From the NCBI GenBank assembly GCA_003615045.1, contig ML014258.1:1-46857 (forward strand): a stretch of DNA of 46,857 bases, read 5' to 3'. Source of the DNA: Caulochytrium protostelioides. Taxonomy: Eukaryota > Chytridiomycota > Caulochytriomycetes > Caulochytriales > Caulochytriaceae. Each line of letters begins with the position of its first letter. Position 1 is the first letter of the stretch. The notes below the pieces were generated by a model. The model had not been told where the DNA came from and ran no database searches. It saw only the letters and a list, made by a program, of their open reading frames with translations. Of the stretch, positions 20,530 through 29,755 are shown piece after piece. The translations under genes and the position numbers were made by a program.

Positions 20530-20756
20530 ATGACATGAACCGCGATCTCCATGCTGCGTTGAACATCCGACGCTGCCTGGTCATACCCGTCAGACCGAAG
20601 GCCATGTGTCGCAACCCCGGGCAAGCGCCGCTGCAGCCCGTGGTCGGCAACCTCATCCGACACTGACCCGAGATGCGTCCTGCCTCTGCGGGGGACCCCT
20701 GGGGGGGGCACCATGGGAGGGCATGGTGTGCGTGTTCAGAAGAGGGTGAGCCAGTA
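20530..20756 (+). mobile_element. Fanzor (eukaryotic TnpB-like) 3' fragment, copy 1
   Basis: The frame reads MNRDLHAALNIRRCL, the RuvC-III signature of TnpB/Fanzor RNA-guided nucleases (catalytic D in NRD), followed by a Pro/Arg/Gln-rich C-terminus ending in a stop at about 20666. The coding end and the following tail to GAGCCAGTA (20748-20756) align closely with copy 2 at 43048-43241. Nothing upstream in this locus resembles the rest of the nuclease (RuvC-I, RuvC-II, zinc finger), although the frame opens with an ATG at 20388. The copy is therefore 5'-truncated and presumably inactive. It sits about 210 bp upstream of the glyoxalase II ATG, in that gene's likely promoter. Confidence 0.75.
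20640..20756 (+). ncRNA. Candidate Fanzor guide-RNA scaffold tail, copy 1
   Basis: In TnpB/Fanzor elements the guide RNA comes from the 3' end of the element, overlapping the end of the ORF. This tail keeps the order of copy 2: CTCATCCGACA, a G-rich GGGGGACCCCTGG block, then a hairpin with a 7-bp stem (CACCATG 20709-20715, CATGGTG 20722-20728), TGTGCGTG and terminal GAGCCAGTA. Expression is not shown; it is a relic at best. Confidence 0.35.
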
Positions 20757-20968
20757 CGTTCTGTGAAACGGATAGCATCGAGGAGCCAGAGAAGATGGAA
20801 GATCCCGGCGCTGCCATCGCCATCGGCGTCCCTCGTGGCAGCCACTACACGAGGTCCGGTCCCGTCTGCCAGTCGCCACCCACGGCTGTCGTGACCGGAG
20901 CCCTCGCCGCCTCCATCCCTTGCCCGTGACGATCTCCCCGGCTGTCCAACCGCGCTGTCTGAGCCACC
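20757..20968. promoter_or_regulatory. Spacer upstream of glyoxalase II
   Basis: About 210 bp between the end of Fanzor copy 1 and the glyoxalase II start. It must hold the core promoter and 5' UTR of that gene unless these lie within the Fanzor relic. No TATA box is evident. Confidence 0.35.
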
Positions 20969-21742
20969 ATGCGCGTCAAGATCGTGTCCATGTTCAAGGA
21001 CAACTATGCCTACCTCCTCACCGACGCGGCGCGGAAAGCGACTCTGATCGTGGACCCGGCCGAGCCCGCGGCGATCCGCGCCGCGTGGGACGCCGCCGTC
21101 AAGCAGGGCGCCGAGGTCGCCGCCGGTCCGCCCGCCGCGATCCTCTGCACTCACCACCACCGCGACCATGCGGGCGGCAACACCGCCCTCCGCCAGCAAC
21201 TCGGCATCCCCGACGTCGTCGGCGAGGCCCGCGCCGAGGCGGTCACCCTGACGCCGACGCACCGCCAGGTCCTGCGGTACGGCGACCTGGAAGTCACGGC
21301 GCTGCACACGGGCGGCCACACGATGGGCCATGTGTGCTACTACGTGACCGACACGGGGGCGCCGACCGCGCCGCCGGCCGTGTTCACGGGCGACTGCCTC
21401 TTCGTGGGCGGGTGCGGGCGCTTCTTTGAGGGCACGCCGGACGACATGTACACGAGCCTCATCGAGCGGCTCGCCCGGCTGCCGGACGCGACGCAGGTGT
21501 ACTGCGGACACGAGTATACCGCGGCCAACCTGCGCTTCGGGCAGAGCGTCGAGCCCGGTAACGAGGCGCTCAGCGCCAAGCTGGCGGCCCTGCCGGCGTG
21601 CACGGTGCCGAGCACGATCGGCGAGGAGAAAGCAACGAACGTGTTCCTACGCGTCGAGACCTCGGAGGAGCTCCAGCAGCGGTTCAAGATGCAGGGCCGC
21701 GAGCTGCTCGGGGCCTTGCGGGCCACCAAAGACAAGTTCTAG
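20969..21742 (+). CDS. GLO2: Glyoxalase II (hydroxyacylglutathione hydrolase)
   Basis: This 257-residue metallo-beta-lactamase-fold thioesterase hydrolyses S-D-lactoylglutathione to D-lactate and glutathione, the second step of methylglyoxal detoxification. Binuclear metal ligands are visible: H62, H64, D66 and H67 in THHHRDHAGGN (usual form THHHWDH), H117 in HTGGHTMGH, D142 in FTGDCLF and H181 in CGHEYT. The glutathione-binding region VGGCGRFFEGT and the C-terminal helical PSTIGEE...NVFLR segment are present, and the length matches the roughly 260-residue cytosolic enzyme. The ATG at 20969 lies in an excellent GCCACCATG context. No mitochondrial presequence is seen, so a cytosolic location is likely. 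It converges on the SPX transporter gene with a 105-bp gap. Confidence 0.95.
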   Translation: MRVKIVSMFKDNYAYLLTDAARKATLIVDPAEPAAIRAAWDAAVKQGAEVAAGPPAAILCTHHHRDHAGGNTALRQQLGIPDVVGEARAEAVTLTPTHRQVLRYGDLEVTALHTGGHTMGHVCYYVTDTGAPTAPPAVFTGDCLFVGGCGRFFEGTPDDMYTSLIERLARLPDATQVYCGHEYTAANLRFGQSVEPGNEALSAKLAALPACTVPSTIGEEKATNVFLRVETSEELQQRFKMQGRELLGALRATKDKF

Positions 21743-21847
21743 CACCATCCATTTCGGTTCAGTACAGAGGCGATGTATGTAGGATGCGTTCCAGGAAAGT
21801 ATAACGCGAAAAAGGGGGGTATTGCGCGCGTTCGAACTCAGGCGAAC

Positions 21848-24619
21848 TCAGTCGAGACGGGCGACGCCGATGAAGAGGTAGCCGACGGACATGAGGGCGC
21901 CGACGGCGATGACGCTCGCATAGCAGCCGACGCGGACGAAGTCCTGGACGGTGACCCAGGGCGTGCCCGTCGGGTCCTCGAGCGCGATGGCGTTCATGTT
22001 GGGGAAGGAGGAGACCGGGAGCGCCATGCCCGCGGAGCACATGAGCGCGGTGGCCATCACGAGCGCGTTGGGCTGCGGGTCTGCGAGGGTCAGGCCGACC
22101 TGCGCCACGACGGGCAGCAGGATCACGGCGCCGACCGAATGGCTCACAAACGTCGTTACGACGGTCGTGATCACGGCGCAGAGCAGCATCGGCCAGTAGA
22201 GCCCGTGGCCCATGCGGTGGAGGAGGTCGCCGACGTGGGTGCTGAAGGCGATGAGCAGGCCGGAGCTCTCAACGGCATGGCCGAGGGCGATGCCGGCCAT
22301 CGCGAGCATGATCACGGTCCAGAGGAAGTTGTTGAAGTCGTTCTTGTTGAGGATGCCGGTGCCAAAGAACGCGACGAGCGGGAGCACCGCGATCATGCCC
22401 ATGTCGCCGATCCACGGCGTGAGCAACCGCGAGACGCACCACAGCGCGATCGTCAGCAGGCTGATGAAAATGATGAAGCACTGCTGGAAGTCGAGTGGGT
22501 GCTCCCGGAAGTAAGACTTCCCGGTGCCCAAGAGCTCTGGCGGCATCGGTACGTTCTGAGGCTTGAAGACGAGCAGCAGCAGCACCCACAGCAGCAGGTC
22601 GAACACGACAAAGAGCGGGACGGCGATCAGGAACCACTGAGACCAGGACGGCGTCGGGTTGAGAATGCTCATGGCGATGATGTTCTGCGGGCTCGCGATC
22701 GGGGACGCCATCCCGCCGACGTTGGCCGCGAGCGCCACGCCGATCACGAGGGCCTTCGCGTACGGCGAGTGGCTGGGCAGATTACGCAGGATCGGGGTCA
22801 CGACGCCAAAGACCACGACGGGCGCCGCGACGTTCGAGATGAACATGGATGCGATCGTCGTCATGAAGATGGCCGACAGCAGCACGAGCTTGCCCTCGTT
22901 GCCTGACGGCGCGTGGGGCATCGCCGCGAGCGCCACGTCGGTCGCGTCGTACACGTCGTCGTCGCCGACGCCGCGGCGGCGCCGGCCCTGGCCCGCCGCG
23001 TCCGATGCTGACGCTGACGCCGACGCCGGGCCGCGCTGCCAGAAGCACAGGACGCCGCGGACGCGCTGCCACCACGAGGGCTTCGCCTGGTAGCCGATGG
23101 GCGGCGCGCGGGAGGGCGCGGCGGCCCACTGGAGCACGATCGACGTGATGCCCTTGGCGATGTTGTGCTTGCTGAGCGCCGAGGCGAGACTGAAGCTGCC
23201 GAGCAGGAGGAAGATCGTCGGGGAGAACATGTAGCCCGTGACGGCCTTTGCCGCTTCGGCCGAGCCGAGACGGCGGAAGGCGCCGTCGTCCTGCTTCTCG
23301 CGGAGCACGCCGAGCGTGACGACGAGGAACGGCACGAGCATGCCCGTCACAAAGAGGGGAAACACTTCGGTCGTCCACAGGATGATCACGAAGATGAGCA
23401 GGGCCATGCAGTTGCTCTGCTCGCGCCCGCCGAGCCAGTCGCGCCCCGCAAACACGCTAAACAGGGTGATCGCCAGAAGCGTAAAGAACACGCGCGACCA
23501 TCCCGCGCGGCTCGGCAGCGGCACGGTGAGGCTGCCGAGCTGGAAGGATTCGGGCAGCTCATACCGCCACGACAAGAAGGTCAGCACGTGCGAATTAAGG
23601 TCCTTCTGGGCCTGCTGCACCGAGACGACGTCGACTTCGTTGCCCGCCGACCGCTCCTTCTGGACCATCTCGCGCCAGACGGTGTTGCGGTCCCAGACCA
23701 CGGTGTCGCGGAGCTGGTGGGCGAGCAGATTGCGCGTGACATCGGGGTCGTGGTCGGTGATGTGCGACGCGAGGCCGACGAGCTCGGTGATCGCGGCCTC
23801 GAGCTGGTGCTTGTACTCGTGCGGGAACGGCGTCTGCTTGCTGACGACGGTGTCAAAGAACGCATTGCGGATCTGGCAGCCGGTGACCTTGTCGAACTTT
23901 TTGAGGATCTTGACGACGCCCGTCTTGTTCAGATCGATGTAGTCCTTCAGCTCCGAGAGGTAAATAAACAGCGACGTGCACTGCTTCGAAAAGAGGACGC
24001 GCGCAGCGCGCATGCTCGCGGTGTTCCAGACATTGTCGGGCGCGTCGGGCGCGCGGGTCGAGCCGGCGATGGGGATCGACGTGAGCGCCGCCTTCGCTTG
24101 GGCCTCGGCCTCGCCGATCCGCTGCTTCAGCGCCTCGAGCTGGTCGAGCAGCTCCGCGGACTTGTTCTCGTAGAACTGCGCCACGACCTCCAAGTTGCCC
24201 ATCAGCGCCGCGGTAAAGAAGTAGCACGCTTCCTCGTCGGAGATCGGGGGGTGCATGAGCGCGTTCGTCGACTCGAAGTTGCTTTCGGTCCAGGAGGCCT
24301 CGAGCGCGCGCGGCTCGGGCGCGCCGCCCGTCGAGCCGGACGTCAGCTGCCGCCGGTGGCCGCCGCCGTTGCCGCCGGTGCCGCCGCCGACATGGGCGGA
24401 CGCCGTGAAAGCATGGGCGGCAGAGCCGGGCGTGTCGGCGTCCTCCGCGGACGCGGGGAAGACGACGGTGTTGCCGACCGTGAACGTCGGCGGCAGCGGC
24501 GCGAGCCCGAGCTTGGCCTTCTCGATCACGTACACGAGCTTCTTGAGCTGCGCGTACGCCAGGTAGTGGTCCTGCCAGTCGGGCGCCGCGTTGAGCTGAA
24601 TCGAGTGCGAGAACTTCAT
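21848..24619 (-). CDS. SPX-domain low-affinity phosphate transporter (Pho87/Pho90/Pho91-like, DASS family)
   Basis: A 923-residue membrane protein for inorganic phosphate transport at the plasma membrane or vacuole. The N-terminus MKFSHSIQLNAAPDW is a textbook SPX start. Inositol-pyrophosphate-binding residues are in place: Y22, K26 and the later KILKKFDK cluster (about 236-243). The central SPX linker carries a Gly/Ser/Ala-rich insert. From about residue 376 the protein is a divalent anion:Na+ symporter-type domain with many TMs, including SPQN (about 640) and SFPN (about 870) substrate-site motifs and a long charged cytosolic loop. Start: ATG at 24619, because SPX domains normally begin the protein. 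The frame stays open to 25688 but contains no other ATG. SPX gating by cellular phosphate status is known in yeast Pho87/90. Plasma-membrane versus vacuolar location cannot be told. Confidence 0.9.
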   Translation of the reverse strand: MKFSHSIQLNAAPDWQDHYLAYAQLKKLVYVIEKAKLGLAPLPPTFTVGNTVVFPASAEDADTPGSAAHAFTASAHVGGGTGGNGGGHRRQLTSGSTGGAPEPRALEASWTESNFESTNALMHPPISDEEACYFFTAALMGNLEVVAQFYENKSAELLDQLEALKQRIGEAEAQAKAALTSIPIAGSTRAPDAPDNVWNTASMRAARVLFSKQCTSLFIYLSELKDYIDLNKTGVVKILKKFDKVTGCQIRNAFFDTVVSKQTPFPHEYKHQLEAAITELVGLASHITDHDPDVTRNLLAHQLRDTVVWDRNTVWREMVQKERSAGNEVDVVSVQQAQKDLNSHVLTFLSWRYELPESFQLGSLTVPLPSRAGWSRVFFTLLAITLFSVFAGRDWLGGREQSNCMALLIFVIILWTTEVFPLFVTGMLVPFLVVTLGVLREKQDDGAFRRLGSAEAAKAVTGYMFSPTIFLLLGSFSLASALSKHNIAKGITSIVLQWAAAPSRAPPIGYQAKPSWWQRVRGVLCFWQRGPASASASASDAAGQGRRRRGVGDDDVYDATDVALAAMPHAPSGNEGKLVLLSAIFMTTIASMFISNVAAPVVVFGVVTPILRNLPSHSPYAKALVIGVALAANVGGMASPIASPQNIIAMSILNPTPSWSQWFLIAVPLFVVFDLLLWVLLLLVFKPQNVPMPPELLGTGKSYFREHPLDFQQCFIIFISLLTIALWCVSRLLTPWIGDMGMIAVLPLVAFFGTGILNKNDFNNFLWTVIMLAMAGIALGHAVESSGLLIAFSTHVGDLLHRMGHGLYWPMLLCAVITTVVTTFVSHSVGAVILLPVVAQVGLTLADPQPNALVMATALMCSAGMALPVSSFPNMNAIALEDPTGTPWVTVQDFVRVGCYASVIAVGALMSVGYLFIGVARLD

Positions 24620-26787
24620 GTCGCCGTCGCTGTCGCTCGACGCGACGAGGGGCGCGGCGGGAGGGCCCGAAGGCGGGGGGCAGCAGCGGGCGCGGCGGGC
24701 GCGGGCGGAGGCCGATGGCGTCGCAGGCGTGGGGGCAGACCACGTCGGGGTGGGTGTGCCCGGTGGATCAGCGGCGGCGGCGGCGGAGGCGGCGGCGCGG
24801 TGCCCGGCGTGCACGACAAACCACGGCTTGCCCGGGTCGTGGCGACGATGCCGACGACGGCGCCGATGCGAATGCACCAGCGGGACGCGGTCTTTGCGAT
24901 GACGGGAATCCCGGCGTGCTTCCGCGGACGCATCCGAGTCCGAGTCCGACGCGGCCTCAAGACTGCCGTCGCTCTCGCTGGTGGTGGGATCGGCGCCGTC
25001 GTCGCTCGCGGCGCGGGGGGCGAGGCCACGGCGGTCCGAGCGCGCGGAAAGCGACTCGGGCTCGGACTCGCTATCGAAGTTCGAGTTCGGACGCGAGGGG
25101 CGGCGCAGGCGGACGGGCGGCGGGCACGGCTTCGTCGGCGACCACGCGGCGAGGCCGGCGGCGGCGGCGGCAGCGGCCGCGGGACGCGGGACGCGAGCGG
25201 CGGTTGCGACGGGCGTGTACGCGACGGTGCTCGCGAGGACCGTGAGCGGGAACCAGCTGGCGGGCGGCGGCGAAGGCGAGGGCGTCGCGGACGGCGCGGG
25301 CGTCGCGTGGGCGTCGAAGGGGCTCAGACGGCGGAGCGTCTGCGCGAGCCAGGCCAGCGATCGCGACGCGGTCGCGGGCGGTTCGGAGGTCGTGGTGGCG
25401 CGGCGCGAGGCACGGCGGGCGGCAGCCGGGAACGTGGCGGCAGCCGTCGGAGAACGCGTGGGATCGCGCGGGGTGGCAGGCGTTCTCGGCGCGTCCGGAT
25501 CGGCCAAGGGGGGCGTGCGGGAGGCTGGCGTGTGTCCAGATCGGGGTGGCGGGACAGCGGCAGGCGCGGCAGCGGCCGTGGGACGCAGAGGTACAAGCGG
25601 AATGCTTGTACCGGGCAGTAAGGCGGGCAGGATGGCGGCGGTCGCGCGGCCGTGTGAGGAGGCCGCGTGGCATCGGCTCGGGCCGACTTATATCGCGAGC
25701 GAGACGCGGCGTCGGCGGCGTCGGCGTCGGCGTCGGCAAGATCGCGGGCGCGGCAACGACGGGACCCGGAGGATCCGAAGCGCGGGGCGGCCAGCGCGTC
25801 GGCATGCACGTCGTGGCCGTGGCCGCGGCCGTCGCCGGCGCCGTCGCCGTGGCTGTGGCTCGGGCCCGGAGGGGACAGAGGCGCGCCAGAGGCGTGGCAC
25901 GTCATGTGGAGCCGTCTCGGATCACGCGGTATGCTCGGCCGGACGCCCCGGCGGCGTGCTGGAGCGCTCGGCGCGGATCGCGGCGTGGCGGATGGCGGGT
26001 GGCGGTGGCGGGCGGCGCGGCACGGGCGGCGGCGGCCGGGATGGCCAGGGGCGGTGGCGGTGGCGGCGGCGGCGGCGGCGGCGGCGGCTCCGTCGTCCGG
26101 CTTCGCAACGGAGAAGGGCCCTCGACCACGGCCACGGCTCCCGCACCCGTGTCGGAACCGGCTGAAGGCTGAAGCAACAGCGGACCGAGGACGAGCGAGC
26201 GAGCGAGCGAGCAAGGCTCACCGGGGTGATGGCCACGGGCAAGGTCTGATGCGAGGTTGCGATGCGAGCACGGCGGTGGTGCATCACGTGGTGCAACGCG
26301 TGCGACACATGGATCCGACCGATGTCTCGCGATGACCGCGCCTCGGCCGCCCCGCAGGTCATTCGGTCCTGCCGTGCGATGGCGCCGATCATCATGGCCA
26401 GCGGGACATCGCGCGATGCATACGGTCGTGACGATGCACGGCACGAGGCGATGCTCGGCGTTCGCGATGGCTCTGCCCCTTGCCCCCCAGCCGCATCATC
26501 GACGAGCGGTCGCTGCCGCGGGCTGAGCATGCCCTGAGCACGCTCTCGCCTCCGTCGGCCCATCCAGCACCGCGGGTCGTTGGAGCCACGTGGACGACGG
26601 CATTCGCGGCAACGTGCTGACGGGTTCCATCGGCCGACCGTCGCCGCATCGTCTCGCGCATGCGGGCCGATGCACGTGTCAGCGCGACGCGTCACCGCCT
26701 CGTTGCGGGGATGCCAGGAGTCTCGCCAGGAGACGCGCAGGCCTCCACGCCAGGAGACCTGTTGGTGGGCCTCGGATCATGGCGCTC

Positions 26788-26836
26788 GTGGCCCGTGGCC
26801 CGTGGCCCGTGGCCCGTGGCCCGTGGCCCATGGCCC
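26788..26836. repeat. GTGGCCC heptanucleotide minisatellite
   Basis: Six perfect GTGGCCC units are followed by one ATGGCCC unit and then degenerate ATGGACC-type copies. It lies about 1.1 kb upstream of the spectraplakin-like ATG. Confidence 0.95.
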
Positions 26837-27677
26837 ATGGACCGTGAACCATGGCTGGAGCCCATCTGTCGGCCCGCGGCGGATGCGCTGTGGGAACGGC
26901 TCCATGCTGATATCGGAGGCCGTCGTCAGAGCTCGGACGACGACGGGCGGAGGATCGGCGCGGCGGCGGCCAGCGCCGTGGTTTCCCACTGCGCCACGGG
27001 CGCCATGAACGGCGGGACCTGCAGGTCCGCCGTCGGACGCCGCCGTCGGACGCCGCCGTCGGACGCCGTCGTCGGACGCCGGCGGACGCCGCCGCCGCCG
27101 CCCACGCCAGCACCGCATTCGCCGGGCCGGTCGGTTCCCGTGTCGCGTGGGGCGCCGGTCGCACCAACGCTCCGCCACGGCGGCGCCGGTCGCACCGAAG
27201 CTCCGCCACGGCGGCGCTGGTCGGGGGTCCATACGCCCGGACGGCCACACGACGGCCACACGACGCCCACGGGCGCTCCCACGGGCGCTCCCACGGCGCC
27301 CACGGCGCCCACGGCGGGCGCCGGCCGGACAGGATCCGCGGCGGAACGAGCCCCGGATCCTGTCAATCGGCTGGCCGTCATCACGGCGCCGCCGCCGCCG
27401 CCGCCGCCGCATGCGGGCGAGAGGCTCCGATCAGACACGGGCGCGGCGTCGAGCGCTGCCTCATGGGCCGCCGGCCGCTCGATCCTCCACCACCCAGGGT
27501 GCTGGCACGCTCGGCAGCGACCGCCCACCTCGGGCATGCCGACGGCAGTCATCCTGACCCCGCCGACGGCCCACTGCTCCCGTCGCCATCGCCGTCCTCG
27601 TCGCCGTCGCCGTCGCGCTGGTTCATACCCGTCGCCTCCGTGCCGATCATCGCGTTCAGGCGATCCGCTCATACCAG

Positions 27678-27685
27678 CCAATCAG
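27678..27685 (+). promoter_or_regulatory. CCAAT box upstream of the giant gene
   Basis: CCAATCAG is the consensus for the HAP/NF-Y complex. It lies about 235 bp upstream of the ATG at 27916, a normal promoter distance. This supports 27916 rather than 27463 as the start codon, since the upstream ATG would place the box inside the coding sequence. Confidence 0.5.
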
Positions 27686-27915
27686 CGGGCGCCAGCCAGA
27701 CCTCGCTTCTCCGTCCGGCGCTCTTCATCCTCCCAGGCGTCGGAGACCACGCATCGCACGCGCGATCAGATGCCCATCGGCGACTTCAGACCGCCTCCAC
27801 CCATCCCCCGGCGCGACCCGACGCATCGCCGCTTCCCCATCCTTCTGCCGCGGATTCCGACGCGCCTTCCGCCACCGCGTGTGTCCGCGCATCCCCCCGT
27901 GACGGTCGATCCACC

Positions 27916-28647
27916 ATGTCGTGGCTGCTGGGCAAAGCGCGGCGCTCCAGCGACCACGACAACGCTGCCGCCCACGCTGATGCGCGCCGCACGAGCACGA
28001 CCCCGAGTGCCGCCGCCGCCGCCGCTGCCGGCGGCGGCGCCCTCGCCGCCGCTGCCCTGACCGGCGGCGCCGCGCCGCACCTAGGACGCACGCCCTCGGG
28101 GGGCCACCGGTCGCTCATGCAACACTTCTCGGACGGTGGCAGCGAGCCCCGGCCCGCGTCACGAGGCGCCATGGCCACGTCCATGGACGCCGGCGGCGCC
28201 ACGGGCGCGCCCGCGCCGCGGTCGTCCCTCTCGTCGTCCACGTCGGCGGCGGCGGCCTCCACCATGGCGTCCGGCGTGACGGCCAGGACTCGGGTGGACC
28301 ACCGAATCCAGACGCTGCGCGCGCGGCTGCTGATCGCGCAGCAGCGCACGTTCACGCGGTGGTGCAACACGCAGCTCGCGAAGGCAGGACTGCCCCCCGC
28401 CGTGCAGGACCTCCGCACCGACCTCACGGACGGCACCGTGCTCGCGCAGCTGCTGCAGAGTCTGAGCGGCGAGCCGCTGCCGCCCCTCGAGGGCTCCTTG
28501 CGCCAGATGGGCAGCCACGGCAGCCACGAAGGCGCACTCCGGACGCTGCGCCGCCTCGGCTCCGAAATCGAAAAGACCGGCACGTTTGTCCATCCGCGGC
28601 GATACACGGCGCGGCGGATCTCGCATATCACGCTCGGCGGCGGCGAC

Positions 28648-28690
<43 letters not shown>

Positions 28691-29722
28691 CCAGCGAGAG
28701 CGCTGCCGCGAGCGCGAGCGGTCTTATGCGGATCCACAAGCTGGCGAACGTCGACACGTGCCTCAAGTTCTTGCGGGAGCGGCTGGGAGATCCGCTGAGC
28801 AACATCGGCAGCGAGGACATCGTGGACGGCAATCTGAAGCTGACAATGGGGCTGCTCTGGCTCTTGATCTTGCGGTACCGCCTCGCGGCCATCACGGTCA
28901 AGACGCCGGCCGCCGCCGCGCCGCCCAGGGCCGCGGCCCGCCCGCCGACCTCCGCCTGGCCCACGCCCTCCCCGACGCCCGCCGACGCCGCCCGCGCTTC
29001 GCAGGCCCGCCACGCGTCGCCGCCCGCGTCGCCATCGCTCATGGCCTCGGCAGCAGCGGCCGCCTCGGCCACGCCGCTCACGCCGCCCACCCGATGGTCG
29101 AGCGCGACCGGCCCGCCGACGGCGACGCCGGCCCGCGGGCCGAGCCTGGGCCGCACGGCGAAGGAGGCGCTGCTGGCGTGGTGCCAGCACCGCCTGCGGC
29201 CGTACGGCGCCACGGGCCGCATCCCGGTGCCCGCCAACTTCGGGACGGCGTGGCAGGACGGCCGCTGCTTCATGGCGCTGGCGCACTTCGCGGACGCCGC
29301 GGCGCTGCCGGCGTTCGACGCGTACCTGCGGGACGACCTGCGGACGGCGGCGGCGGCGGCGGTCGCCGCGCGGCTGCGCGCCGGCGGCGGCGCCGTCCGC
29401 GAGACCCTGCTCGCCGACGCGTTCGCGCTGCTCCAGCGCGCCATCGGCGTCCCGCCCCTCATCGACCCGGCGGACATCGCCGGCGTTGGCGAGCCCGACG
29501 AGATGATCGTCATGACCTACCTGAGCGAGGTCTACTGGGCGCTGCGCGACCGCGCGCCGTTCCCCGACGACTGCTTCATCTCGCGGCGGGGCCGCGACGG
29601 TCTGCCGGCCTTCGCCCCGGGCGCGCGGGAGGCCGCTGCCACCGTTGCCGCCGGGTCCGTCTCGCGCGATCGTCCGACGGCACCGTCCAAAACAACCACG
29701 ACAACCACGACCGTCACGACAA

Positions 29723-29755
<33 letters not shown>

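Larger units (their letters stand above)
24620..27915. promoter_or_regulatory. 3.3-kb divergent GC-rich intergenic region
   Basis: This region lies between the start codons of the SPX transporter (-) and the spectraplakin-like gene (+). It is extremely GC-rich and packed with simple repeats: a G-rich GGC run near 26,050-26,092, GAGC/GCGA repeats near 26,195-26,213, a 7-bp array at 26788-26836, 12-bp-like GGACGCC units at about 27,034-27,105, and CCCACGG repeats at about 27,255-27,320. Long open frames exist on all strands because stops are rare. In-frame extensions of both neighbouring genes (minus strand to 25507 without ATG, plus strand from ATG 27463) are low-complexity and judged non-coding, but a spliced upstream exon cannot be excluded. 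Confidence 0.5.

Noticed and set aside
20396-21511. 371-codon minus-strand frame over glyoxalase II
   Set aside because: Antisense shadow of a well-supported enzyme; stop codons are rare in this composition.
23165-25621. 818-codon plus-strand frame across the SPX transporter
   Set aside because: It is antisense to a gene with unmistakable SPX and transporter motifs; the translation is Arg/Gly/Glu-rich low complexity.
26788-27320. CRISPR-like repeat array
   Set aside because: The units are directly abutting short tandem repeats without unique spacers, and the genome is eukaryotic.
27463-27915. In-frame upstream ATG extension of the giant protein (151 residues)
   Set aside because: The sequence is Pro/Ser/His/Arg low complexity, contains a CCAAT box, and the ATG at 27916 has a much better start context.
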